A program made the position numbers and the translations under genes. This document shows, in pieces, positions 22,251-34,379 of a DNA stretch of 64,000 bases (its first letter is position 1; each line of letters starts with the position of its first letter). This stretch comes from Tragulus kanchil (taxonomy: Eukaryota > Chordata > Mammalia > Artiodactyla > Tragulidae). The notes under the pieces were generated by a model, which did no database searches, was not told the origin of the DNA, and was given only the letters and a program-made list of their open reading frames with translations. Where the stretch lies: the NCBI GenBank assembly GCA_022376925.1, contig JAIOJX010000006.1, positions 59,047,394-59,111,393 on the forward strand. Reading direction: 5' to 3'.

Positions 22251-24142
22251 ACTGCAAAGAATTTCGCTAGGCACCTCACCTAGTTTCAGTTTTCTTTAGA
22301 GTTATATTACATTACTTTGGTATATTTATCCAAACTAAGAAACTGATACTAGCGTGTACATAAACTAAACTCCAGACTTTGGATTTTACCAGTTTTTTGA
22401 CTAGTGTTTTATTCTGTTTCAAAATTAAATCCAGAACTCTGCACTGCATTTAGCTGAACCTGGATCTCCTGCATTACAGACAGATTCTATAAGTCTTTAC
22501 TATTCTGCAAGTGTCATCATTTTGTTTTTCATGACCTTGACAGTTGGATGGATACTAATCAGGAGTTTTGTAGAATGCCCCGAAGTTGGGTTTGTCTGAT
22601 GCTTTTCTTGTGCTAATTGAAGCTACAGATCTTTCGTAGGAATACCATAGAATTGAAGTGTCCTTCTTATCACATTATACCATGGATTCCATGCTGTTCC
22701 CCTTGACATAGCTAGTGAAAACCTTCATCAATTGGTTAAAGGTGTTTGCAAGGCTTCTTCACTGTAAGGTTACAATTTTTCCATTCCATAATCTAGCCCA
22801 CAGAAGTGAATCATGAAATATGGCTCACTTTCTAGGATGAGAGGGTATCTACATATATTACTTGGAATTTTGTAAGGAAGATCTGTCTCTTCTTCCCTGA
22901 TGCTTTAAATTTAATCATTTCCTAAAACAGTACAGTCATAGCTATTTCATACTTTGTAATATAATCCAGTGCTAACTTATTTAATAATGATATTGCTTAT
23001 GATATCTAATACTATACCTGCCTTAAAGACAGTCCAAGTGCAGAGAAATGATTCATTCCAAGTCTATGGGAGAAACAGTACAAATGCACTTGGAACTTGT
23101 ATCGTAACATAAAGAAATTAAGCTATTATAATTACTGAATTCATGTTGACAGTTTCAGCAGCCAATTGGAAAATCTTTACATTGACTAAAGATGTGATAA
23201 TTTAGTTATAAAAAAGAATGATGTTTGCACTATATTAAAACATATCACTGTTAAATCCATGGCACCATAGTAATAATCTTAAAAAGAGAGTTTCATTGGT
23301 CTCTTTTATAAGATGTTAGGAAACCAAGTCATACATTTTTAAAACAAACTTTTCCTTTTAACATAATATTTGATTTATAGTATAGTTGGAGAGGTACTGC
23401 AAAGAATTTCGCTAGGCACCTCACCTAGTTTCAGTTTTCTTTAGAGTTATATTACATTACTTTGGTATATTTATCCAAACTAAGAAACTGATACTAGCGT
23501 GTACATAAACTAAACTCCAGACTTTGGATTTTACCAGTTTTTTGACTAGTGTTTTATTCTGTTTCAAAATTAAATCCAGAACTCTGCACTGCATTTAGCT
23601 GAACCTGGATCTCCTGCATTACAGACAGATTCTATATGTCTTTACTATTCTGCAAGTGTCATCATTTTGTTTTTCATGACCTTGACAGTTGGATGGATAC
23701 TAATCAGGAGTTTTGTAGAATGCCCCGAAGTTGGGTTTGTCTGATGCTTTTCTTGTGCTAATTGAAGCTACAGATCTTTCGTAGGAATACCATAGAATTG
23801 AAGTGTCCTTCTTATCACATTATACCATGGATTCCATGCTGTTCCCCTTGACATAGCTAGTGAAAACCTTCATCAATTGGTTAAAGGTGTTTGCAAGGCT
23901 TCTTCACTGTAAGGTTACAATTTTTCCATTCCATAATCTAGCCCACAGAAGTGAATCATGAAATATGGCTCACTTTCTAGGATGAGAGGGTATCTACATA
24001 TATTACTTGGAATTTTGTAAGGAAGATCTGTCTCTTCTTCCCTGATGCTTTAAATTTAATCATTTCCTAAAACAGTACAGTCATAGCTATTTCATACTTT
24101 GTAATATAATCCAGTGCTAACTTATTTAATAATGATATTGCT
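21850..24142. repeat. Tandem duplication D10, period 1145
   Basis: 21850-22997 recurs at 22995-24142 with a three-base shared junction (gct). One substitution is visible (CTATAAG versus CTATATG). The unit is unique DNA. Confidence 0.97.
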
Positions 24143-24248
24143 GTTTAAGTAACTCCATCTTTAGACATTAGGAACTACTGTTTTGCTGTCATCCTTTCTT
24201 TTCTTTTCTTTCTTTTTTCTTTTTTTGAACACTTCTATGTGTATTTTA

Positions 24249-24452
24249 GGGCTTTCCTAGTGGCTCAGATGGTAAAGAATCTGCCTACAATGCAGGAGAC
24301 CCAGGTTCAATCTCTAGGTCAGGAAGATCCCTTAGAGAAGAGAATGGCTACCCATTCCAGTATTTTTTCCTGGAGAGCTCCACGGACACAGAAGTCTGGT
24401 GGGCTTCTGTTCGTAGGGTCGCAAATCGTCAGACACAGTTGAATGATTAATA
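24249..24452 (+). mobile_element. Bov-tA SINE
   Basis: Starts 'gggctttcctagtggctcag', has a tRNA-like B box ('ggttcaatctc'), then the Bov-A body ('gaagatcccttagagaag', 'attccagtattttttcctgg') and ends near 'cagacacagttgaatgattaa'. Not part of any duplication. Confidence 0.9.
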
Positions 24453-24600
24453 CTTTCTTTTACATGCTAATGTAAGTACAAAATAATCCAGAATTATCTG
24501 GATTATGTACAATATTATACAATCATTTCTCTTGTAGCTTTAGAATGGTGCATATCATTAAGGAGTCCTGTTTCCCCTTATTGGAACATGATATTAAAAA

Positions 24601-24620
24601 TATATATATATATATATATA
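24601..24620 (+). repeat. (TA)n microsatellite
   Basis: Ten TA units, directly readable. Confidence 0.95.
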
Positions 24621-25374
24621 GACCATGAGTTTGCTCATTGTTAGTGGGTTGTCATTGCTTACAGGTTTTCAGTAGGATAGAGCTTGCATACACAAATATT
24701 GAGAATTGTTTCTGTAGCTATGCATCTACATATGTATTAAACTAAATACGAAACTAAATATGAGACCATACTGATGTTCCACCTTATATCCAGGACTCTA
24801 GAGTACACTCTAGTCTAGTTTTTTTTTTTTCTTATCTTACTTAGGAATAAAAAGAAATAATATCTGGAATTTATTATAGCATAACAATGCTAAATCTATA
24901 AAATTATAATGATGAGTTTAAAAACATAGCAGTCTCATCACTCTTTATATAATATTAAGAAACCAACTCATAATTTCTCTCCAACCATGGTTCCCAGAAT
25001 CAAGTAAAATATGTTTACTTATGATATAAACCTGAATTTAGGTTGTCCAAAACTATTTAATTTTTATACCATATTTTGTCTTCATCCACAGGTGATTACT
25101 GAAAACTCATGTATACTATTGTTGATTATCTGCATGCCTGGAACACACTGAATTCTATAGTATTACAGTAAATGGATGACCTTGTTTATGGCATTTTGTG
25201 TTCTAAGAGACCAATGAATTCCCTATGCTAGTACGAACAATTTAGAAAACATTTATTTATGCATTTATTAGCTAAATCATTTCTTGGTAGTGTCTAGATT
25301 TTTCAATATATACATATATTTTCCCCGACTAGATTGATTCTTTTTCTTTTTAAATTTTGACCTCTTTTTACTGA
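24621..25374. other. Unique AT-rich DNA, nothing recognised
   Basis: No repeat family, RNA gene or coding frame seen. Confidence 0.6.
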
Positions 25375-25619
25375 TTATTGATTTATTTATTTGTCATCCA
25401 TCTTTATTCTTCAGGCTGTGTGGGCCTTCCATCACAGTAGCCTCTCTCGCTGCAGAGCACCAGCTCTGGGAACATGTTCTCCAGAGCACTGGCTTGGTAA
25501 TTGGACACACTGAAATTGCCGCTCCACTGCACGTGGGTTCTTCCCGGGTCAGGGATCTAACCAGTGTCCCCTGCAATGCAAGGCAGACTCTTTACCCACT
25601 GGACCACCAGGGAAGCCCT
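25375..25619 (-). mobile_element. CHR-2-type SINE
   Basis: T-rich (tail complement) near 25375-25395, then 'gtgggccttccatcacagtag', 'cagagcaccagctctggg', 'cacgtgggttcttcccgg' and the terminal 'ccactggaccaccagggaag'. Element 5' end at the high-coordinate side. Duplicated at 26514-26757. Confidence 0.88.
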
Positions 25620-26467
25620 AGACTGATTCGTTTTGATTTTCATGTAGTTTGAGGAAACCGCTTTCCAGCAATAGGAACAATGCCCTATTGTTTCATGGAA
25701 TGCATCACTGTACAATTATATCTATCTTTCAAACTTCCTTGAAATCAACTCACTAATCTGACCCTGTAACAGTTGCTGATTTATCTGTTTTTCATCTATC
25801 TATCTCATAAGGTATCTTCATGAAACTGACTGACATTGTGCATGATTTTAATGGTGATAAATTATCTCTTCTTCAAAATTACAAAATACTCAAACACCAA
25901 AAAAAGATTGCTTCCCTTATTTTATATTTCTCATTCCTGTCTGGAGTCACTATAATTGAAAGGATCATTAAATAAAACTAATTCACTCATTCATTAGCCA
26001 TTTATTAATAGAACATTTACTATGGATCATGGTGTCATGAAGGAATGAAAACATGTTTTAATCTTTACAGCATTTGTTCCTTAAAATTGCAGGACACCAA
26101 ATATAGCTTCATATACATAAACTCACATATTCAAGTAAGTATAAAAAATAAAGATTGTAAACTTTACATTAGTGGTAGAAACATGGAAGTGATACAAATA
26201 CTAGAGTAAAATTCCTTAATATGTGAAAAAGAAAATCTCCTTCAAGGAAAGAATTATATTAAACATGAAGCTACTCCTCCCTAGTGCTAGTTCCTCATCT
26301 TAATACCTATTTAAGGATAGAAATCAACAAGTAGAGTATCATGGAAAAATTAGTACTTGAGCATGATTACAAAAATTGGATGGTTATCTTTTGTTGAGCA
26401 ATAGAGGAACAAGTCAGACAGAGGAAAGAAGTGAGTGTGCATTAGGAAGAATGAGTAGCCCAGAGAT
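25620..26467. other. Unique AT-rich DNA, no gene seen
   Basis: No repeat or coding signal recognised. Repeated at 26758-27606 by D11. Confidence 0.55.
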
Positions 26468-26513
26468 GATGAATGATTCTTTTTCTTTTTAAATTTTGAC
26501 CTCTTTTTACTGA

Positions 26514-26757
26514 TTATTGATTTATTTATTTGTCATCCATCTTTATTCTTCAGGCTGTGTGGGCCTTCCATCACAGTAGCCTCTCGCTGCAGAGCACCAG
26601 CTCTGGGAACATGTTCTCCAGAGCACTGGCTTGGTAATTGGACACACTGAAATTGCCGCTCCACTGCACGTGGGTTCTTCCCGGGTCAGGGATCTAACCA
26701 GTGTCCCCTGCAATGCAAGGCAGACTCTTTACCCACTGGACCACCAGGGAAGCCCTA
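26514..26757 (-). mobile_element. CHR-2-type SINE, second copy (D11)
   Basis: Same insertion as 25375-25619 within the second D11 unit, two bases shorter at a CTCT slip. Confidence 0.88.
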
Positions 26758-27639
26758 GACTGATTCGTTTTGATTTTCATGTAGTTTGAGGAAACCGCTT
26801 TCCAGCAATAGGAACAATGCCCTATTGTTTCATGGAATGCATCACTGTACAATTATATCTATCTTTCAAACTTCCTTGAAATCAACTCACTAATCTGACC
26901 CTGTAACAGTTGCTGATTTATCTGTTTTTCATCTATCTATCTCATAAGGTATCTTCATGAAACTGACTGACATTGTGCATGATTTTAATGGTGATAAATT
27001 ATCTCTTCTTCAAAATTACAAAATACTCAAACACCAAAAAAAGATTGCTTCCCTTATTTTATATTTCTCATTCCTGTCTGGAGTCACTATAATTGAAAGG
27101 ATCATTAAATAAAACTAATTCACTCATTCATTAGCCATTTATTAATAGAACATTTACTATGGATCATGGTGTCATGAAGGAATGAAAACATGTTTTAATC
27201 TTTACAGCATTTGTTCCTTAAAATTGCAGGACACCAAATATAGCTTCATATACATAAACTCACATATTCAAGTAAGTATAAAAAAAATAAAGATTGTAAA
27301 CTTTACATTAGTGGTAGAAACATGGAAGTGATACAAATACTAGAGTAAAATTCCTTAATATGTGAAAAAGAAAATCTCCTTCAAGGAAAGAATTATATTA
27401 AACATGAAGCTACTCCTCCCTAGTGCTAGTTCCTCATCTTAATACCTATTTAAGGATAGAAATCAACAAGTAGAGTATCATGGAAAAATTAGTACTTGAG
27501 CATGATTACAAAAATTGGATGGTTATCTTTTGTTGAGCAATAGAGGAACAAGTCAGACAGAGGAAAGAAGTGAGTGTGCATTAGGAAGAATGAGTAGCCC
27601 AGAGATTGGAGTGAAGATCGAGATTAATAACCAGTGGAT

Positions 27640-27850
27640 CTACTCCCGTGACTCAATGCTAAAGAATCTTCCTGTGATGCAGAAGGCGTAGAGATGCAGG
27701 TTTGATCCCTGAGTTGGAAAGATCCCCTGGAGGAGGGCATGGAAACCCATTTCAGTATTTTTGCCTAGAGAATCCCATGGATAGAGAAGCCCACAAGGTT
27801 ACAGTCCACAGAGTCACAGTCAGACAGAACTGAAATGACTGCGTATGTAC
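27640..27850 (+). mobile_element. Bov-tA SINE
   Basis: tRNA-like 5' part around 27650-27710 ('gtttgatccctgagttgg'), then 'gatcccctggaggagggcat' and the Bov-A 3' body. It is diverged and its 5' end is indistinct. It lies between D11 and D12 and is single-copy. Confidence 0.8.
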
Positions 27851-27985
27851 AGCCAATAGGACCCGAGAGTTTGACTGAAGCCAAACTTTAAAGAGCTTGG
27901 CATATGTAGACACTAAATAAATATCTGTAAAGAAAATTGGCAAGTGATACAAAATGGTGTGTTTCTCCATGAGCATGTTATCTCT

Positions 27986-28786
27986 CGTATGTGAGTCATA
28001 TTTTTCTCCTCTACCTTGTTAACAAATGCTATTGTATTTCTTTTAAAACTGAAGTCACAAGTTCTTTTGCTCAACTTGATCATATATAGACTGTTGATGG
28101 TGAATCGATCAAATTACTTGGATAATCAAACTCCTCCAAAATGATATTTTGATTTAAAAAGTGAATATTATACTGTATTTTGCAGTTTAAGCAACTACAC
28201 TGGACACATTCACAAATTATGCATTTAATATTTAAAAGTTCAATTTGACATTGGACAGTTTAATAGTGGTAGCTATAATTGTTCTTTATTAAGCAACTAC
28301 AGTGATATAAGAATATAATATTTAGCTCTTAAAATAATCTTTCAATTAAAGTACATTACCTTTGTTTTATAGATGAGAAAGTTAAAGCATAAGGTGCGTA
28401 AGTAACCAAGTCCCATGTCAAAGAGCTAGTAATGGTGCATCAGGATTAAAAGAAATATTTAATTCCATAAATACCACATATGTTTATGAGAAAATCCAAG
28501 CGTTTACTTTGCAACAATTATCGTTGTCATGGCTCAGAATTAAGCTGAAGCTTCTGCCTCATTAATGGAATAAAATTATGTATATTTGCATTTTTGTAGA
28601 AACACTACTACTGACTGGGTCATTTAACAAAAATGGCATGATAATCAAGTTAGATCAGTAATAATTATTTCTTCCAGGTAATGAATATAAATGTTTGATT
28701 GGTTACGAAGGAAAAATCTAAAGAGAGGGACATAAGCATACACACTCTAGTTAAATAACCATCTGGTACTTGAAAGAAAGCTTGAA
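27986..28786. other. Unique AT-rich DNA, no gene seen
   Basis: No recognisable element. Repeated at 29241-30041. The stretch 28994-29239 and its copy to 30487, plus 30488-30777, are likewise unassigned. Confidence 0.55.
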
Positions 28787-28993
28787 AGTGTTTGTCGCTC
28801 AGTTGTGTCTGACTATCTGAGACCTCATGGACTATATAGCTCACTAGGCTCCTCTGTGCATGGAATTTCCAGGCAAGAATACTGGAGTGGGTTGCCATTA
28901 CCTTCTCCAGGTGATATTCCCAATCCAGGGACTGAGCCCAGGTCTCTCATATTACAGGCAAATTCTTTACTGTCTGAGCCACCAGGGAAGCCT
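28787..28993 (-). mobile_element. Bov-tA SINE
   Basis: Minus-strand copy: plus-strand text ends with 'gagccaccagggaagcctg' (element 5' end) and contains 'caagaatactggagtgggtt'. A BovB-like 'cgctcagttgtgtctgac' tail is at the low-coordinate side. Repeated at 30042-30248. Confidence 0.9.
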
Positions 28994-30041
28994 GATATTT
29001 AAAAAAAACACAAATAGTTGATCTATAATAGAGTTTACCTTCTTCCCCTTTATTAATCATATACATTCCAGTTTATTGCATTTATGTTTTTTTTAATAAT
29101 TCTTTCTTTTCTCCCTTTTTCATAATCTAAGAAGACTGAGTTGTATGTATTTAGCCACACCATAACCAACTGCGCTCCTTAGAAATAAAATTGACTGTGA
29201 ATGACCATATTTTGCATAGAATTTTTAGCAATGTATTCTTCGTATGTGAGTCATATTTTCTCCTCTACCTTGTTAACAAATGCTATTGTATTTCTTTTAA
29301 AACTGAAGTCACAAGTTCTTTTGCTCAACTTGATCATATATAGACTGTTGATGGTGAATCGATCAAATTACTTGGATAATCAAACTCCTCCAAAATGATA
29401 TTTTGATTTAAAAAGTGAATATTATACTGTATTTTGCAGTTTAAGCAACTACACTGGACACATTCACAAATTATGCATTTAATATTTAAAAGTTCAATTT
29501 GACATTGGACAGTTTAATAGTGGTAGCTATAATTGTTCTTTATTAAGCAACTACAGTGATATAAGAATATAATATTTAGCTCTTAAAATAATCTTTCAAT
29601 TAAAGTACATTACCTTTGTTTTATAGATGAGAAAGTTAAAGCATAAGGTGCGTAAGTAACCAAGTCCCATGTCAAAGAGCTAGTAATGGTGCATCAGGAT
29701 TAAAAGAAATATTTAATTCCATAAATACCACATATGTTTATGAGAAAATCCAAGCGTTTACTTTGCAACAATTATCGTTGTCATGGCTCAGAATTAAGCT
29801 GAAGCTTCTGCCTCATTAATGGAATAAAAATTATGTATATTTGCATTTTTGTAGAAACACTACTACTGACTGGGTCATTTAACAAAAATGGCATGATAAT
29901 CAAGTTAGATCAGTAATAATTATTTCTTCCAGGTAATGAATATAAATGTTTGATTGGTTACGAAGGAAAAATCTAAAGAGAGGGACATAAGCATACACAC
30001 TCTAGTTAAATAACCATCTGGTACTTGAAAGAAAGCTTGAA

Positions 30042-30248
30042 AGTGTTTGTCGCTCAGTTGTGTCTGACTATCTGAGACCTCATGGACTATATAGCTCACT
30101 AGGCTCCTCTGTGCATGGAATTTCCAGGCAAGAATACTGGAGTGGGTTGCCATTACCTTCTCCAGGTGATATTCCCAATCCAGGGACTGAGCCCAGGTCT
30201 CTCATATTACAGGCAAATTCTTTACTGTCTGAGCCACCAGGGAAGCCT
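30042..30248 (-). mobile_element. Bov-tA SINE, second copy (D12)
   Basis: Same insertion as 28787-28993 at offset 1255. Confidence 0.9.
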
Positions 30249-31364
30249 GATATTTAAAAAAAACACAAATAGTTGATCTATAATAGAGTTTACCTTCTTC
30301 CCCTTTATTAATCATATACATTCCAGTTTATTGCATTTATGTTTTTTTTAATAATTCTTTCTTTTCTCCCTTTTTCATAATCTAAGAAGACTGAGTTGTA
30401 TGTATTTAGCCACACCATAACCAACTGCGCTCCCTTAGAAATAAAATTGACTGTGAATGACCATATTTTGCATAGAATTTTTAGCAAAAATAATACAGAG
30501 CTGTACTGACTTCACTTTCCAGATGTTTCTGATCACAAACCATTATGGTTTCCTGAATGTTCAAAATGGTCTTGTGCAATGTTTGTCAGCCAGCACGCTT
30601 CTTTGTCCAGCAGAGAGATTATAGATAAGCCATTTATTAAAGTAATCACAACTCCCCAAACTCTTATAATTGTATTATTTTCATATTTTTATTAGAATAT
30701 AAAACTATATTTCTATAAATTATATAGAATTATACAGAATAGAATATTGTAGGCAAATCTGACATATAGCAAATAAAACATTCACTTCAGTTGCTCAATC
30801 ATACTCAACTCTTTGCAGCCCCATGAACAGATGCATGCCAGGATTCCCTGTCTTTCACTATCCCCAAAAATTTGCTCAGACTCATGTCTCTTGAGTTGGT
30901 GATGCCATCTAACCGTCTCATCCTCTGTCACCCACTTCTCTTCCTGCTTCCAATATTTCCCACCGAGTCTTTTAAAATGAGTTGGCTCTTTGCATCAGGG
31001 GCCAAGGTATTGGAGTTTTAGCATCAGCATCAGTTTTCCCAATGACTATTCAGCATTGATTTTCTTTAGGATTGACTGGTTTGATCTCCATGCTGTCCAA
31101 AGTACTTTTAAGAGTCTTCTCCAGCACCAAATTCAAAGCATCAATTGTTCAGTACTCAACCTAATTTATGGTCCAACCTTAACATATGTACAAGAGAAAA
31201 GATAGATTTAACTATACAGACCTTTGTTGCCAAGGTGATGCCTCTACATTTTTAATATACTGTATAAGTTTTTCATAGTTTTTCTTCCAAGGAGCAAGTG
31301 TCTTTTTAATTTCATGGCTGCAGTCACAGTCTGTGGTCATTTTGAATCCCAAGAATATAATCTG

Positions 31365-31664
31365 TCACTGTTTCACTTTTAGCCCCATACATTGGCCTTG
31401 AAGTGATGGGACTGGATACCATGCTATGTGTTTTGAATGTTGCTTTAAGCCAGTTTTTTTTCTCTCCCCATTCACCTTTATCAAGAGATTTCTTAGTTCT
31501 TCTTCTCTCTGCCTTTGGGGTGCTGTCATTTGCTTATCTGAGGTTATTGATATTTCTTTGGCAACCTTGATTACAGCTTGTGCTTCATCCAGCCCAGCAT
31601 TTCCCATGATGTACTCTACGTATAAGTTCAAAGAGTAGAGTGGCAATATACTAAGGACATGCAC
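31365..31664 (-). pseudogene. BovB RT thumb-side fragment
   Basis: A 99-codon remnant of the BovB RT region. The segment around residues 58-90 (EELRNLLIKVNGERKKTGLK) corresponds to the stretch that follows the catalytic YADD box in BovB. The YADD box itself lies in another frame/with a stop at 31525-31536, so the protein cannot be active. Confidence 0.7.
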
Positions 31665-32035
31665 CTTTCCTAATTATGAAATGGTCCATTGTTCCATGTC
31701 TGGTTCTAATCATTGCTTTTTGACCTGCATATAGGTTTCTCAGGAGACAGGAGAAGTGATCTGGTATTCCTGTCTCTTGAAGAATTTTTCACAATTTGTT
31801 GTGATCAACACAGTCAAGGGCTTTAGCGTAGTCAGTGAAGAATTAAGTTTTTCCTAGAATTCCCTTGTCTTTTCTATGATGCAATTAATGTTGACAATTT
31901 GATCTCTGGTTCCTCTGCCTTTTCTAAATCCAGCTTGTAAATCTGAAAGTTCTCAGTTTAGAACTAAGAACCATATTGTTGATGCCTAGTTTGATGGATT
32001 TTGAGTATTGATTTGCTAGCATGTGAAATGAGTGC

Positions 32036-34379
32036 AAACGTGTGGACCTTTCAATATTTTTGTCATTGTCCTTTAGCATTAGTTAGAAAACTGACCTTTT
32101 CCTGTTCTGTGGCCACAGCTCAGTATTCCAAATTTGCTGGCATATTCAGTGCACAGCATCAGCACTTAACAACATCATCTTTTAATGCTTGAAATAACTT
32201 AGATTGAATTCCATCACCTCTACTAGCTTTGTTTGTAGTGATGCTTCCTAAGGCCCACTTGACTTCACACTTCAGGAAATTTGGCTCTACGTGAATGAGC
32301 ACAACATCGTGGTTATCCGAACTGTTGAGATCTTTTTTTTGTACAGTTCTTCCATGTATTCTTGCCAACATTTCTTAATATCTTCTGCTTCTGTTGGGTC
32401 CATACAACTTCTGTCCTTTATTGTATTCATATTTGCATGAAATGCTCCTTTGGTATCTCTAATCTTCTTGAGGAGGTCTTTAGTCTTCCTCATTCAATTT
32501 CCCTCAATCTCTTTGAATTGTTCACTTAAGAAGGCTTTCTTATTTCTCCTTGCTCTTCTTGGGAACTCTGCATTCAGATGTGTATATCCTCTTTTTCCTC
32601 CTTTGCCTTTTGCTCTCTCTCTTTTTTTTTTTTTTTTCAGTTATTTGTATGGCCTCTTCCTACAAACATTTTGCATTGTTGCATTTCTTAGGAATGGTTT
32701 TGATCACCATCTCCTGTATAGTGTTACTTACCTCCATTTACATTTCTTCAGGCACTCTTTCTACCAGATCAAATCCCTTGAATCCATTTGTCACGTCCTC
32801 TGTGTAGTCATATAGGATTTGACTTAGGTTATACCTGAATGGCCTAATGGTGTACCCTGCTTTCTTCAATTTAAGTTAAGAATTTTGCTGTAAGGAGCTG
32901 ATGATCTGAGCCACAGTCAGCTCTAGGTCTTGTTTTGTTGACTGTATAGAGGTTCTTCATCTTTAGTTGCAGAAAATATAATCAATCTGATTTTGGTATT
33001 GACACTCTGGTGATGTCCATGTTTGTGTTGTTGGAAGATGGTGTTTGTTATGACCAGTGTGTTCTCTTGGCAAAACTCTGTTAGCATTTACCCTGTTTTC
33101 TACTTTTGCATTCCAGTCCCTGTGATAACGGGGACATCTTTTGATGCCGTTAGTTATTGTAGGTCTTCACAGAACTAGCATTGACCTATTGAGTGCTAAA
33201 ACGTGTGGACCTTTCAATATTTTTGTCATTGTCCTTTAGCATTAGTTAGAAAACTGACCTTTTCCTGTTCTGTGGCCACAGCTCAGTATTCCAAATTTGC
33301 TGGCATATTCAGTGCACAGCATCAGCACTTAACAACATCATCTTTTAATGCTTGAAATAACTTAGATTGAATTCCATCACCTCTACTAGCTTTGTTTGTA
33401 GTGATGCTTCCTAAGGCCCACTTGACTTCACACTTCAGGAAATTTGGCTCTACGTGAATGAGCACAACATCGTGGTTATCCGAACTGTTGAGATCTTTTT
33501 TTTGTACAGTTCTTCCATGTATTCTTGCCAACATTTCTTAATATCTTCTGCTTCTGTTGGGTCCATACAACTTCTGTCCTTTATTGTATTCATATTTGCA
33601 TGAAATGCTCCTTTGGTATCTCTAATCTTCTTGAGGAGGTCTTTAGTCTTCCTCATTCAATTTCCCTCAATCTCTTTGAATTGTTCACTTAAGAAGGCTT
33701 TCTTATTTCTCCTTGCTCTTCTTGGGAACTCTGCATTCAGATGTGTATATCCTCTTTTTCCTCCTTTGCCTTTTGCTCTCTCTCTTTTTTTTTTTTTTTT
33801 CAGTTATTTGTATGGCCTCTTCCTACAAACATTTTGCATTGTTGCATTTCTTAGGAATGGTTTTGATCACCATCTCCTGTATAGTGTTACTTACCTCCAT
33901 TTACATTTCTTCAGGCACTCTTTCTACCAGATCAAATCCCTTGAATCCATTTGTCACGTCCTCTGTGTAGTCATATAGGATTTGACTTAGGTTATACCTG
34001 AATGGCCTAATGGTGTACCCTGCTTTCTTCAATTTAAGTTAAGAATTTTGCTGTAAGGAGCTGATGATCTGAGCCACAGTCAGCTCTAGGTCTTGTTTTT
34101 GTTGACTGTATAGAGGTTCTTCATCTTTAGTTGCAGAAAATATAATCAATCTGATTTTGGTATTGACACTCTGGTGATGTCCATGTTTGTGTTGTTGGAA
34201 GATGGTGTTTGTTATGACCAGTGTGTTCTCTTGGCAAAACTCTGTTAGCATTTGCCCTGTTTCATTTTGCATTACCTGTTATGCCATGTGTCTCTTGCCT
34301 TCCTACTTTTGCATTCCAGTCCCTGTGATAAAGGGGACATCTTTTGATGCTGTTAGTTCTTGTAGGTCTTCACAGAACT
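32036..34379. repeat. Tandem duplication D13, period about 1163-1203
   Basis: 32036-33176 recurs at 33199-34379 with a 22-base filler. The period changes along the unit because the end of the first copy (about 33080-33176) lacks roughly 40 bases present in the second (near 34260-34310) and carries extra substitutions, as if the end of the first copy were of poorer quality. Confidence 0.95.
32159..32493 (-). pseudogene. BovB RT N-terminal fragment
   Basis: Two overlapping frames (32287-32493 and 32159-32371) carry a BovB segment from just before the RT domain, with 'MRKTKDLLKKIRDTKGAFHA' and 'PTEAEDIKKCWQEYMEELYKK' recognisable as the family's linker, then a short RT start. A frameshift separates them. 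The same pair recurs at 33322-33656 through D13. Confidence 0.75.

Larger units (their letters stand above)
20049..24238. other. Unique AT-rich DNA, no gene seen
   Basis: About 4.2 kb, mostly made of duplications D9 and D10. Collapsed, it is about 2 kb of unique AT-rich sequence. The 68-codon minus frames at 20400-20606 and 21487-21693 are the same sequence twice and look like chance. Confidence 0.6.
25335..27606. repeat. Tandem duplication D11, period 1139
   Basis: 25335-26467 recurs at 26474-27606 with a six-base filler. Differences are small indels: a TCTC slip near 25444/26583 and a longer A run near 27281 than near 26144. Confidence 0.97.
27985..30487. repeat. Tandem duplication D12, period 1255
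   Basis: 27985-29231 recurs at 29240-30487 with an eight-base filler. This is the longest period in the window. Copies differ only in runs (TTTTT/TTTT near 28010/29265, AAAA/AAAAA near 28572/29827, TCC/TCCC near 29176/30432). Confidence 0.97.

Noticed and set aside
32450..33978. 121-codon plus-strand frame with a polyphenylalanine stretch, present twice
   Set aside because: Antisense of BovB, with the Phe run coming from a T homopolymer; the second copy is due to D13.
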